64,000 nucleotides of DNA from CAWKMN01 sp963850765 (GTDB lineage: Bacteria; Chloroflexota; Anaerolineae; Aggregatilineales; Aggregatilineaceae), in the NCBI GenBank assembly GCA_963850765.1, contig CAWKMN010000009.1:310001-374000 (forward strand). The letters run 5' to 3'. The stretch's first letter is position 1. Every line of letters starts with the position of its first letter. A program made the position numbers and the translations under genes. Shown piece by piece: positions 8,967 to 18,043 of this stretch. Under the pieces are notes generated by a model. It was given only the letters and a program-made list of their open reading frames with translations. It was not told the origin of the DNA and made no database searches.

Positions 8967-10781
8967 TTGAGCATCGAGAATTCACCTGTTCCTGACGCGC
9001 CCCCGCCCAACGGCGTGCGGATCCTGGGGCGGCGCTACCGGCGCACGCTGCGATTCGCGGCGTGGCTGTTCGCGCGCGTCCTGCTGTGGGAACTCGTGCT
9101 GCGCAACATCCTTGGGGACGAGCGGATCCAGCGCGGGCGAACAGCGCGCTTCCGCCGGTGGGCGCGCGAGTTCCGGGCGCTGGCGACGGATATGGGCGGC
9201 GTGATGATCAAGCTGGGGCAGTTCATTTCCAGCCGCGTCGATATTCTCCCGCCGGAGATCATCGAGGAACTCGCCAGCCTGCAAGACGAGGTTCCCGTCG
9301 TGCCCTTTGGTGAGATCCGGCAGGTATTGGTCGCGGAGCTTGGCCCGCCGGAACAGCGCTTTTCCAGCTTTGAAAGCACCCCGGTCGCGGCGGCATCGTT
9401 GGGACAGGCCCACCGCGCGCGCCTCCCGGACGGCGAGCGGGTGATCGTCAAGGTGCAGCGTCCCGGCATCCGCACGCTGGTGCATACCGATCTCGCCGCG
9501 CTGGCGGTGGTCGCGCGCTGGTCGATGCACCTGGGGTTTATCGCGCGCCGGGCGAATGTGCCCGCCCTGCTGGACGAGTTCAGCGAGGTGCTGTGGGAAG
9601 AACTCGACTACGCGCGCGAAGCGGATAACGTCGAGACGTTCGCGCAGATGTTCGCGGACGACAAAAGTGTGTATATCCCTCGCCTGTATCGCGACTTCTC
9701 GACCCTGCGCGTGGTGACGCTCGAAGATGTCACGGCGATCAAGATCACCGATTACGCGCGGATCGAGGCGTCCGGCATCGACCGGCGCGACGTGGCCCGG
9801 CGGCTGATCAACACCTACCTGTGGATGGTCTTCGTGCGGCGCTTTTATCACGCCGATCCGCACCCCGGCAACCTGTTCGTCTACCCGCTCGAACCCGACA
9901 CGCCCACCCGCAGCGGGTATCCCTCGGATGGAGCGACGTTGTACGGCCGCCCGTTTTACCTGATCTTCGTGGATTTTGGCATGGTAGGCCGCCTGACGCC
10001 GGAGATCGTGGAAGGGCTGAAAGAGACGCTGGTCGCGCTAACCACGCGCGACGCCCGCCGGCTGATCGAGTCCTATCAGCGGTTGGGCGTGCTGCTGCCC
10101 GGCGCGGATCTGGATCGCATCGAGCAGGCCGCGCGCGCCGTGTTTGATCGCGTGTGGGGCATGTCGATGTCCGAGATCACCACGATGCCCGTCTCAGAGA
10201 TGACCGCCCTGGGCCGCGAGTTCAGCGATCTGCTGTTTGCGCTGCCGTTTCAGGTCCCGCAGGATTTTCTCTATCTGGCGCGCTGTGTCGCGATTCTCAG
10301 CGGGTTATGTACCGGGCTGGATCCGGCCTTCGACCCGTGGCACGAGGTCGCGCCGTTCGCGCAATCTCTGCTGGAAAACGGCGCGGTGCCCGATCCGGGC
10401 GTGCTGCGATCCGGGGCGACGTCCGCCGATTGGCTGAATCCGCAGACGATCCGCGCGCTGTTCTCCGAGGCGAACCGGGAACGGCTGCTCGCCGTGGCGC
10501 TGGATACCGCCCGCCGCCTGATCGACCTGCCCGCCGTGGCTGACGACGTCCTGCGCCGCGCCGACCGGGGCGACCTGACCATCCGCGCGTCACCCTCCCC
10601 GGACCTCGAACAGCAGATCCACCGGCTGGAAGGGGCCGCGAATCGCCTCGCGGCGGCGGTGGTGTTTGCGGGGCTGGCGGTCAGCAGCGCGATTCTCTAC
10701 GCGGCGGGCGAGCAGGCGCTCAGCGCGGCGGGGCTGGTCCTGGCCGGGGTGACGTTTTTCCGGGTGGTGATTTTCCGGTGA
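8967..10781 (+). CDS. ABC1/UbiB-family atypical kinase, membrane-anchored
   Basis: A 604-aa protein of the ABC1 (ADCK/UbiB/AarF) kinase-like family. Seen are the KxGQ motif in MIKLGQFISSR (~79), the nucleotide lysine in VKVQRPG (~160), HADPHPGN (~293) and VDFGMVGR (~334). Two hydrophobic segments at the C terminus (about 560-604) suggest membrane attachment. The family supports isoprenoid quinone or lipid metabolism; no ubi or men genes are adjacent. The start is TTG at 8967 with GGAG nearby upstream; no better ATG exists. Codon use and length are normal. Confidence 0.88.
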   Translation: MSIENSPVPDAPPPNGVRILGRRYRRTLRFAAWLFARVLLWELVLRNILGDERIQRGRTARFRRWAREFRALATDMGGVMIKLGQFISSRVDILPPEIIEELASLQDEVPVVPFGEIRQVLVAELGPPEQRFSSFESTPVAAASLGQAHRARLPDGERVIVKVQRPGIRTLVHTDLAALAVVARWSMHLGFIARRANVPALLDEFSEVLWEELDYAREADNVETFAQMFADDKSVYIPRLYRDFSTLRVVTLEDVTAIKITDYARIEASGIDRRDVARRLINTYLWMVFVRRFYHADPHPGNLFVYPLEPDTPTRSGYPSDGATLYGRPFYLIFVDFGMVGRLTPEIVEGLKETLVALTTRDARRLIESYQRLGVLLPGADLDRIEQAARAVFDRVWGMSMSEITTMPVSEMTALGREFSDLLFALPFQVPQDFLYLARCVAILSGLCTGLDPAFDPWHEVAPFAQSLLENGAVPDPGVLRSGATSADWLNPQTIRALFSEANRERLLAVALDTARRLIDLPAVADDVLRRADRGDLTIRASPSPDLEQQIHRLEGAANRLAAAVVFAGLAVSSAILYAAGEQALSAAGLVLAGVTFFRVVIFR

Positions 10782-10908
10782 CGAACGACAAAAGCAGTTC
10801 ACCACAGAGGGCACAGAGCACACAGAGAAGATCAAGGGAAAAACAAGAGAAGAACAAGAGACGGTGTGGGCGGTCTGCGATGAACTTACCCAGCGGCGGA
10901 GGTAGGCG

Positions 10909-12248
10909 ATGACGCTTCTCCGTTCGATCCGGCGGCAGATCCGCCGGTTCATCCGGCTGCTGACCGGCGTGATGTGGCGGCTCGTGATGCTGGTCGCGCT
11001 GCTCGGTGCGTTGGGCGATGGCACCTTCCGCGACGACTCGCTGCAAGCGCGCGTCACGGCGCTGGCACGCGACCGGCTGTTTGATTACGTAACGTGGGAA
11101 GTGGACGCGCTGTGGGGCAAGGTCCGGCAGGAATGGCTCGGCGTGGGTCCCTACCTGGACGATGAGCGGCAGCACGATCAGGTGATCGACTTTCTGGCGC
11201 GGCTCAGCGACGTGCAGGATCTTGAAGCCGAGATCGAGCGGGTTTACACCGATCCCAACGTGGCCGATCCCGATGCCGCCAGCGCCGATCTGCGCGCCGA
11301 ACGGGACTGCGCTCCGCCGCCAACTGGCCGCCGATCAACCCCTGGCGGAGAGCATCATCGAGGCGCAGGTATCCGCCGTGCTGGCCGATGAGGGATTTGC
11401 GCTGGCGGGGCAGGTGCTCCCCCCCGTGTCGATGCATTTCAGCGCCGTGCCGATGACGCTCGTCGTCTCGCCGCGCGACCGGATCGAATTCGCCGTGCAG
11501 CTTGAACTGAACGCGCTGCCTGTCGAGGAGCGCGAACGCTGGAAGGGCAGGTCGATTCGGCGCTGGACGTGTCCTCGCTCATTGTGCCATTGGGCGGGCT
11601 GAGCCTGTATCCGAGCATGATCGTCGAGCCGTCCACGCGCGATCAGGCGGCGAAGGTGGCGCGGGCCATCGAGATCACGGCGCACGAATGGGCGCATCAT
11701 TATCTGGTCTTTTTCCCGTTGGGCTGGGAATATGGCCAGCGGCCCGAAACGCGCATCATCAACGAAACAGCCGCGTCCTTTTTCGGGCGTGAGATCGCGA
11801 TCAAGGTGATGCACCGCTATTATCCCGACCTGCCCCCACCGGAGTATCCCTCATTCCTCGATGCACCCGAACCGGCTTCCAGCAGTTCTGCCGCGCCGCC
11901 CGTGTTCGACTTCGGGGCCGAGATGAATGCCACGCGCGTCCACGTCGATCAACTGCTGGCCGAGGGCAAAGATCGAAGAGGCGGAAGCGTATATGGAGGA
12001 ACGGCGGCGCGAGTTTGTGCGCCAGGGCTACGCGATCCGCAAGCTGAACCAGGCGTATTTTGCGTTTTACGGCGGCTATCAGGATGAGCCGGGCGCGGGC
12101 GGCACCGATCCCACCGGCCCGGCGATTGAGGAACTGCGCGTGCTCAGCCCGGATCTGCTGGCGTGGATGCAGACGATGCGCGCCATCACCACGCGGGCCG
12201 AATCTGCTGGCGGCGCGCGACGCGGCGCGGGCGGAAAGCGAACCGTAA
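10909..12248 (+). CDS. Membrane protein with HExxH metallopeptidase motif (about four frameshifts)
   Basis: An unrecognised protein of about 440 aa when joined. It begins with a basic segment and a membrane anchor (WRLVMLVALLGAL). Segments in successive frames join near 11310, 11545, 11967 and 12200. The third piece holds ITAHEWAHHYLVFF, an HExxH zinc motif, and NETAASFFG 27-30 residues later, which could supply the third glutamate ligand of a gluzincin-like enzyme. A helical, charged region follows (KIEEAEAYMEERRREF). Co-linearity of the frames argues for one gene. No family name can be given; a membrane-linked protease is the inference. Confidence 0.55.
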
Positions 12249-12254
12249 CGAAAA

Positions 12255-12432
12255 AGCCCCTAACCCCCGGCCCCTTCCCCCAGCCGAGCTAAGGGAAGGG
12301 GAGTTGTGCGCCGTTCAAGTCCCCTCTCCATCCCATGGAGAGGGGATTTAGGGGTGAGGCCTGTAGGGGCGGGTTAACAAACCCGCCCAAAGCGACCTGG
12401 AAGGTCGCCGACCCACCGGGTCGCCCCTACGG
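12255..12432. repeat. Hairpin repeat plus GGCGGGTTAACAAACCCGCC composite
   Basis: A CCCCTAACCCCCGGCCCC...GGGGTGAGG hairpin element (12255-12361) directly followed by a palindromic module with GGCGGGTTAACAAACCCGCC, GCGACC/GGTCGC and GTAGGGGC/GCCCCTAC arms. Similar composites lie at 22000-22196, 24524-24577 and 37869-37922. Confidence 0.7.
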
Positions 12433-12442
12433 ATTGGGCAAT

Positions 12443-13315
12443 CTACGGATACGGCGGCGGCCCCTGCAAAATGCGCTCGCGGAGCTTCTCGACCGGCCAG
12501 CCGGGGTCGGTCCAGGTCATGCCGACCCGCAGCGGACCGATCATCTCCATCCACCACGTAAAGCCAAGCACCGCGAACCGCGCCACGATCTCCGCGGCCT
12601 GCGCGGGATCGTCGCCCGGCGTCGAAGCTCCTGAATATACGAGGTCGAACCCCGGCGGCAGATCGCCCAGCGAGCGCAGATAGTCCATGCACGCCCGGAT
12701 CTCGACAAGTTCGGCGTCGCCTTCCGTGCCAAACAGCGGGAACGCGCCATCCCAGCGGACCGCGCGGCGCATGGGGGCGCGGTTCGGCCACTGCCCGGCC
12801 ACCCAGATCGGGATGCGCGGCTGCTGGACCGGCGTCGGCAGAAAGATCGCGTCCTGCACGTGGTAATAGGTGCCCTCGTAGCTGAAGCGCTCCCCGCGCC
12901 ACAGCCCGGTCAGCACGTCGAGGCCCTCGTCCAGCATCGCGCCGCGCACCCGTCGATCCGGCTCTTCGCCCAGGTGATCAAACTCGGCCGCGCCGCCCCC
13001 GATCCCGACGCCCACGGTCAGCCGCCCACCCGACAGGTGATCGATCGAGACGGTTTCGCGCGCGACCTTCCAGGGACGGCGGCGGGGCAGCGGCGTCACC
13101 AGCGCGCCGATGCGGATGCGCTGCGTCTGCATGGCGATCGCGCTCAGCGCCACCCACGGATCGACCATCGGATCGGACCAGCGTCCCCCGCCCGCGATGT
13201 GATCCCAGATGAAGAAGCCATCCCAGCCGGCGTTCTCCGCGTCGCGGGCGAGATCGGCCAGCACGCGCGCGCTGCCGAACGGTCCAAAGTGCGGTAAATA
13301 AACGGCATATTTCAT
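12443..13315 (-). CDS. LLM-class flavin/F420-dependent oxidoreductase
   Basis: A 290-aa luciferase-like monooxygenase-fold protein. Typical features are the strand YAVYLPHFGPFG at the start, WDGFFIWDHI near residue 33, an RIRIGALVTPL strand, DHLSGGRLTVGVGIGGG near residue 94, and the C-terminal barrel segments. Such enzymes use FMN or F420; Chloroflexota often contain F420-linked members, but the cofactor cannot be settled from sequence. The gene is single, flanked by repeats on its 3' side. Confidence 0.87.
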   Translation of the reverse strand: MKYAVYLPHFGPFGSARVLADLARDAENAGWDGFFIWDHIAGGGRWSDPMVDPWVALSAIAMQTQRIRIGALVTPLPRRRPWKVARETVSIDHLSGGRLTVGVGIGGGAAEFDHLGEEPDRRVRGAMLDEGLDVLTGLWRGERFSYEGTYYHVQDAIFLPTPVQQPRIPIWVAGQWPNRAPMRRAVRWDGAFPLFGTEGDAELVEIRACMDYLRSLGDLPPGFDLVYSGASTPGDDPAQAAEIVARFAVLGFTWWMEMIGPLRVGMTWTDPGWPVEKLRERILQGPPPYP

Positions 13316-13629
13316 GATGATCGTCGCTCCTGTAAATCAGAACATCACCAGGGCGCGATTATGGCGCTCGCGGCGCGCGAAAGTCACCGAAAATTTGAGG
13401 CGTTCCAGGGGCACGCGGTATACTATCTTTATTCACAACACTCCAAATTGTACCGCGCCACCGCTCTGATTTTTCGCGCTCCTGACCTCCCCTTTGTCAC
13501 TTACTGGCCTCACCCCCGGCCCCTGTCCATTTTGGATGGAGAGGGGAGAATATACGCTCGTCCCCCTCTCTAGCTTGGCTGGAGAGGGGGATGCCGACCG
13601 AAGGTCGGACGGGGGTGAGGCTGGCTGCC
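13316..13629. repeat. Intergenic stretch with a GGCCTCACCCCC hairpin element
   Basis: From about 13506 to 13622 lies a hairpin repeat bounded by GGCCTCACCCCCGGCCCC and GGACGGGGGTGAGGC. It contains a CCGACCGAAGGTCGG palindrome and two CCCCTCTC/GAGAGGGG arms. The remaining bases (13316-13505) show no gene or clear signal. Confidence 0.65.
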
Positions 13630-14535
13630 CTATGCCGGCGGCGCAGTCGCAGTGTCCGGCGCGGGACCAAAGGCCGGGGTCGGCGCGAAAAAGCGCAGAG
13701 CAGCCGGCAGCCGCCGCGCCCAGGCCGTTTCGTGATGCGGCGCGCCCTCTTCCTCGACATACAGCAGATCGCCGTCCAGCGCGTAGCCTTTGGCGACCAG
13801 CAAATCGCGCATCCGGCGGGCGTCGTTGAGATAGACCTCAGAGGTCACGCCGGGGCGCTGCTGTTCGGGGGGGACATCCTTCATTTCGTCCGTCCCGACG
13901 TCCAGGTAGATTTTGCCGGGCACCATCGGCTGAAGCTCGACGAACCCGTAAATCGCGCCCTTCGCGAACCAAAAGGCGGGGCTCAGCACGCCGACAAAAC
14001 CGAACACGTCGGATTGTTTGAAGAACGCGTACAGGCTGATCAGCGCGCCCATGCTCGATCCCATGATGCCGGTGTGCTCGCGATCGGGCAGCGTGCGGAA
14101 GTCCTCGTCGATCAGCGGTTTGACGATGTCGAGGATAAAGGTCAGGTAATCATCGCCCCTTCCGCCGTGGCCGTGGGTCTCGTCGTGGAACGGCGAATAT
14201 TCGTCCAGCCGGCTCCCAGCCGTTTGTTTTTCGGTGTTAGGAATACCCACGATAATCGCGGCCAGCCGCTCCTCGTTGAGCTGCTGCATCACCTCATCGA
14301 CGTGCCATTCGCCCGAGGAGCTGATCGTGTCGTTGAACAGATTCTGCCCGTCATGCATATAAATGACCGGGTAGCGGATCTCGGTTGAATCCTTGTAGTC
14401 GGGCGGAAGATAGACCAGAATATCGCGAAAATTATCCACAGCCGGGTTGTAGATACCCTGGCTGACCTTGACCGTCCCAATAATGGTATTTTTCGGGTCG
14501 GGATAGAGTGCTTCGTAGTTGTCCCACTCTGCCAT
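13630..14535 (-). CDS. Putative alpha/beta-hydrolase esterase (esterase D/Fes-like)
   Basis: A 301-aa hydrolase. The core shows RDILVYLPPDY, PVIYMHDGQNLF (oxyanion region), and the nucleophile elbow GSSMGALISLY. An acid residue likely lies in LDVGTDEMKD and the histidine in APHHETAWARR. This order matches the COG2382/COG2819 esterase group that acts on small esters or ferric siderophore esters. No signal peptide is visible, so it is probably cytosolic. No siderophore genes are adjacent, so the substrate stays open. Confidence 0.82.
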   Translation of the reverse strand: MAEWDNYEALYPDPKNTIIGTVKVSQGIYNPAVDNFRDILVYLPPDYKDSTEIRYPVIYMHDGQNLFNDTISSSGEWHVDEVMQQLNEERLAAIIVGIPNTEKQTAGSRLDEYSPFHDETHGHGGRGDDYLTFILDIVKPLIDEDFRTLPDREHTGIMGSSMGALISLYAFFKQSDVFGFVGVLSPAFWFAKGAIYGFVELQPMVPGKIYLDVGTDEMKDVPPEQQRPGVTSEVYLNDARRMRDLLVAKGYALDGDLLYVEEEGAPHHETAWARRLPAALRFFAPTPAFGPAPDTATAPPA

Positions 14536-14625
14536 GGTGTTAAGCCTGTCTCTGCAAGCCTGGGCTTGCCTAAGCGGTTCTAATGTCTTTCTTAAATTTA
14601 AACCATTTAAACCCGGACGGCGATC

Positions 14626-14634
14626 TGGTATAAT
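14626..14634 (+). promoter_or_regulatory. Extended -10 promoter of ssrA
   Basis: TG-G-TATAAT (TATAAT at 14629-14634, extended TG at 14626) lies ten bases upstream of the mature tmRNA 5' end. A convincing -35 box is not visible. Confidence 0.65.
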
Positions 14635-14644
14635 CTACGCATCG

Positions 14645-15029
14645 GGGGGTGACAGGCTTCGACGTGGGAGGTTGGTCGCAGACTGCAAGCCGAGGCGCTC
14701 TACCCTCGCTAATCCAGAGCAAACCAACAAGTGCCAATCAAAGCACAACTCGTCTCGCAATGGCTGCGTAAACAGCCTAGCAGACACCAGACTACCTGCG
14801 GGTAGTCCGTCTGCCCCGACCGTACCTGTTCGGGCGGCCAGCAGGCGTCACAAAGAACAGGGTGCGCTGCCGATAAGCCGATAAACGGCAGCTAAGACCA
14901 CATCGGCTAGCGCGTGGCTAACCTGGGCTGGCTTGGGTGGCTGCCTGCGAAACTGAAAAGCCGGCTATGCTTGTAGACGTTTGCGCTCGAATCTTACGGA
15001 CCCGGGTTCGATTCCCGGCACCTCCACCA
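14645..15029 (+). ncRNA. ssrA: Transfer-messenger RNA (tmRNA)
   Basis: A one-piece tmRNA of about 385 nt that rescues stalled ribosomes. The 5' end GGGGGTGACAGGCTTCGACG and the 3' end GGACCCGGGTTCGATTCCCG through CACCTCCACCA form the tRNA-like domain with a 7-bp acceptor stem and an encoded CCA. The tag frame runs from GCC at 14733 to TAA at 14769-14771 and reads ANQSTTRLAMAA, ending in the usual Ala-Ala degron with preceding LAMAA. Pseudoknot arms such as ACTACCTGCGGGTAGT are visible. A promoter and a terminator flank it. Confidence 0.97.
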
Positions 15030-15038
15030 GCACCACAG

Positions 15039-15074
15039 ACACCGCCGCCTCAACCCCGGCGGTGTTTTCTTTTC
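15039..15074 (+). terminator. Rho-independent terminator of ssrA
   Basis: ACACCGCCG (15039-15047) pairs with CGGCGGTGT (15057-15065) and is followed by TTTTCTTTT. Confidence 0.85.
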
Positions 15075-15083
15075 GGGGACGGG

Positions 15084-15803
15084 TTACCGCTCGACCGGCG
15101 CATGTTTCTCCGCGCGCGCTTTTTCGATCTGGTAGGCGATCAGCATCACAAACATCAGGGCGAGGCTGGCCGTCATATCAAAGTGGATGTTGTCCGAAAC
15201 GAGCGCCTGGACGAAATCGGCCGCGACCCGGTAGACCAGTGCCATCACGACATTCTGAAAAATCTTGCCGCCGATCATGGGCAAGAACATTTTCCGCCAT
15301 GAGTACTGGATCATAGCCAGCGGCACGATGATGATCGCATCCGGCACGGGCGTCCCGGAAGCCAGGAAGACGAGCAGCGGGATCAGGCGAGGGTGGAGGT
15401 CGATCGTGCGGCGCGCCCAGCGGAAAAATGCGCTGTCTTCGAGATCGTCCACGCGCGCGACCAGGGCGTGGGCGACCGTATACGACGCGAGCTCCCCAAT
15501 CCCCGCGCCGATCCCCGCGGCGATGCCCAACCCGATCACTTCCGCAATCGAGTCCGCATACACCGACAGCGTGAGCAGCGGCAGCGCATAGGGGATCAGG
15601 AACACCAGCGTGATGTTTGAGAGCAGGCCGATCACAAACAACCCGACATAACCATATGTCACCAGCCGGTCCATCAGGGCGTTGACCCGGCCTTCGATGC
15701 CCTGGAACGCGCCGAGGGTATTCAGCCCGGCCGCGATGGACAGAAACACCGCCGTCAGCACAATATATTTGATTTCGATGCGGTAGGTACGGATGAAGGT
15801 CAT
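15084..15803 (-). CDS. VTT-domain (DedA/SNARE-associated-like) membrane protein
   Basis: A 239-aa integral membrane protein. Hydrophobic segments start near residues 10, 48, 75 and 195, with the glycine-rich IAAGIGAGIGELASY and the FLASGTPVPDAIIIVPLAM region typical of VTT/DedA-type proteins, which are linked to lipid flipping and membrane homeostasis. The ATG at 15803 overlaps the stop of the glycosylase gene as ATGA, which decides the start over an upstream in-frame ATG at 15836. It is the third gene of the purD-AAG-VTT set. Confidence 0.72.
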   Translation of the reverse strand: MTFIRTYRIEIKYIVLTAVFLSIAAGLNTLGAFQGIEGRVNALMDRLVTYGYVGLFVIGLLSNITLVFLIPYALPLLTLSVYADSIAEVIGLGIAAGIGAGIGELASYTVAHALVARVDDLEDSAFFRWARRTIDLHPRLIPLLVFLASGTPVPDAIIIVPLAMIQYSWRKMFLPMIGGKIFQNVVMALVYRVAADFVQALVSDNIHFDMTASLALMFVMLIAYQIEKARAEKHAPVER

Positions 15804-16402
15804 GGGCGCGACACATGCGGATTGTCCGCGATCCACCAGCGCCAGGGCATCGACAGCCAGGGCTCGGAAACCCGGCGGCCCAGCCCGATGCGCGGCCCGG
15901 TACGCACGCGCTCATCCGGCACGGGATCGCCCGCTTCGATCCACAGCGCGCTGGCCTCCGTCGTCAGGTCGGTGCGATTCTCGCTGCCGGTGATCCCCAG
16001 GGCTATTGTCAGGCGGCCCGGTCCGCTGGTCCACTGCGTGAACGGTCGTCCGGCCCGGTTGGCGGCGATCACGTCCAGCCCTTCGAGCGGCTCAATCGCG
16101 CGGATCAGCACCGCCGCCGGATGTTCGGCCGGTTCGCACACCACGTTCAGCAGCCAGTACATCCCATAGGTGAAATAAACATAGGCGTGGCCAGGCCCTT
16201 CAAACATGGGCCGGTTGCGCAGCTTCAGGCCGCCAAAGGCATGCGACGCGGCATCGTCCAGGCGGCGATAGGCTTCCGCCTCCACGATGCGCCCGCTGAT
16301 CCGCTGCCCGTCCAGGCGGCGCACCAGCAGCGCGCCCAGCAGCGCCCGCGCGACGGTGGTCGCTTCCTGCTCGTAGAACTCGCGGTTCAGGATCACCGCC
16401 AC
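15800..16402 (-). CDS. 3-methyladenine DNA glycosylase (AAG/MPG family)
   Basis: A 200-aa monofunctional base-excision glycosylase. Family motifs are ARALLGALLVRR, the catalytic-loop GRIVEAEAY, and AYVYFTYGMYWLLNVV, followed by GPGRLTIALGI. It excises alkylated purines such as 3-methyladenine or hypoxanthine. The start overlaps the end of purD by about 10 bp and its stop overlaps the VTT gene, so it is translationally linked to both. The overlap with purD is physical; no functional link is implied. Confidence 0.92.
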   Translation of the reverse strand: MAVILNREFYEQEATTVARALLGALLVRRLDGQRISGRIVEAEAYRRLDDAASHAFGGLKLRNRPMFEGPGHAYVYFTYGMYWLLNVVCEPAEHPAAVLIRAIEPLEGLDVIAANRAGRPFTQWTSGPGRLTIALGITGSENRTDLTTEASALWIEAGDPVPDERVRTGPRIGLGRRVSEPWLSMPWRWWIADNPHVSRP

Positions 16403-17673
16403 AGCGCCCGCGCTCCGATGTCTGTCCGGTAATGGATCCCATCAAAATGAATATGGTGAGCCGCCGCATACGCCCGATCAACGGCCATCGCCAGGTCGTC
16501 CCCGAGTGCGGTGATATTCAGCACGCGTCCGCCGGTCGTAACCAGCCGGCCGCTCTCATCAAGGCGCGTCCCGGCGTGGAAGATCAGCACGTCATCGGGG
16601 ATGTGCGGCGTCAGGACGACCGGAATGCCGGGATCATTCCGATCCGGGTAGCTGGCCGATGCCAGCACGACCGTCACGGCAGCGTCCGGACGCCAGCGCA
16701 CATCGAGATCGCCCAACCCGCCATCCAGACAGGCATCGATGATGTCCAGCAGGTCGGTTTCAAGCAGGGGCAGAGTTGTCTGCGCGCCGGGATCGCCAAA
16801 GCGCGTATTCAATTCCAGTGCCGCCGGGCCATCGGGCGTCAGCACTACGCCGATAGACAGCACGCCTCGAAAGGCGCCGTCCGTCTCGCGGATGCCGTTC
16901 AGCGTCGGCTCGATGATCTCGGTGCGGACACGTGCGGCCAGTTCCGGTGTCAGGGCCGGAGCCGGGGCAAACGCGCCCATCCCGCCGGTGTTGGGACCGA
17001 TATCGTTATCGTGCAGCCGCTTATAGTCGCTGACGGCCGGCATGACCCGGTAGGCGCTGCCGTCGGTAAACACCTTGACGGAGATTTCGGTGCCGACCAG
17101 CCGTTCCTCGATGATGATTTTGCGCCCGGCGCGCCCCAGTGCATCCCGTTCGAGCAGGGCGCGCAGAATCCCTTCCGCGTCGGTCTCGCCGCGCGGGATA
17201 AATACCCCCTTGCCGCGCGCCAGCCCATCCGCCTTGATCACGAGTTCGGTAATCCGCTGGGACATCACATAATCCAGCGCGTGATCCAGGTCGTCAAAGA
17301 CCTTATACGGCGCGGTCGGCACGTGATGGCGTGTCATCAATTCTTTGGCGTAGTGCTTGGAAGTTTCGATCATCGCGGCCTGCCGGCGCGGACCAAACAC
17401 CCGCCGCCCCGCCGCCTCGAACTGATCCACCAACCCACCGGCCAGCGGCTCCTCCGGCCCGACGACCGTCAGATCCGCCGCTTCGCTCTCCGCAAAGTCG
17501 AGCAGGTTGACCACATCCGTTGCGTCGATGTCCACATTCCGCGCTTTTGGCAGCGACGCCGTGCCCGCGTTGCCCGGCGCGATACTGAGCCGCGTGACGC
17601 GCGGCGACTGGGCCAGCTTCCAGGCGATCGCATGTTCTCGTCCTCGGCCGCCGACGACCAGAATATGTGTCAT
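16393..17673 (-). CDS. purD: Phosphoribosylamine-glycine ligase (GARS)
   Basis: A 426-aa ATP-grasp enzyme that makes glycinamide ribonucleotide in purine synthesis. The N-terminal ILVVGGRGREHAIAWKLAQS, VVGPEEPLAGG near residue 73, the ATP-grasp core (VIKADGLARGKGVFI), ISVKVFTDG and the metal-site ELNTRFGDPGAQT all fit. Length is standard. It heads a leftward three-gene overlapping set with a DNA glycosylase and a VTT protein. No other pur genes are in the window. Confidence 0.95.
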   Translation of the reverse strand: MTHILVVGGRGREHAIAWKLAQSPRVTRLSIAPGNAGTASLPKARNVDIDATDVVNLLDFAESEAADLTVVGPEEPLAGGLVDQFEAAGRRVFGPRRQAAMIETSKHYAKELMTRHHVPTAPYKVFDDLDHALDYVMSQRITELVIKADGLARGKGVFIPRGETDAEGILRALLERDALGRAGRKIIIEERLVGTEISVKVFTDGSAYRVMPAVSDYKRLHDNDIGPNTGGMGAFAPAPALTPELAARVRTEIIEPTLNGIRETDGAFRGVLSIGVVLTPDGPAALELNTRFGDPGAQTTLPLLETDLLDIIDACLDGGLGDLDVRWRPDAAVTVVLASASYPDRNDPGIPVVLTPHIPDDVLIFHAGTRLDESGRLVTTGGRVLNITALGDDLAMAVDRAYAAAHHIHFDGIHYRTDIGARALWR

Positions 17674-18043
17674 AGTGGGCGAATCTCCTTATGGGCGGGC
17701 TGTGTGGATCCTGGTTCAATTCTACCGGATCACGGGTGGACTTCCCATGAGAAAAATATGAACCGCAGAGGCGCAGAGGGCGCAAAGTCGTGATTAGTTC
17801 TTGGTTATTGGTTGTTAGTTGTTGGCTCATCGATAGTGGTTTTCTGAATGATGCCGAGAGGTTTGCCCCTCCCTAAATCCCTCCCCACAGGGTGGAGAGG
17901 GACTTCAGACGCGTCTGATTGCAGATGTGCCTCCCCTTTCTCCACGCTGTGGGGAGGATAGGGGCCAGGGGTGACGCTTGTCGCTCTCGGGCAAGATATG
18001 GTATCGTTCTGATGACTTCAGTCTACACACGGGTTGATGGTGG
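17674..18043. repeat. Intergenic stretch with several repeat families
   Basis: Holds a CACAGAG-type arm (AACCGCAGAGGCGCAGAGG, about 17760-17780), a GGTTGTT heptamer run (17792-17825) and a CCCTCCCTAAATCCCTCCCC hairpin element (about 17865-17975). No gene is visible; the kinase start follows at 18044. Confidence 0.65.

Noticed and set aside
14998..15029. T-arm and CCA end considered as a separate tRNA
   Set aside because: It pairs with the 5' end at 14645 as the tRNA-like domain of tmRNA and lacks its own anticodon arm.
16432..17793. A 453-aa frame antisense to purD
   Set aside because: purD on the opposite strand is intact and recognisable; the antisense frame has the His/Arg/Asp-rich composition typical of shadows.
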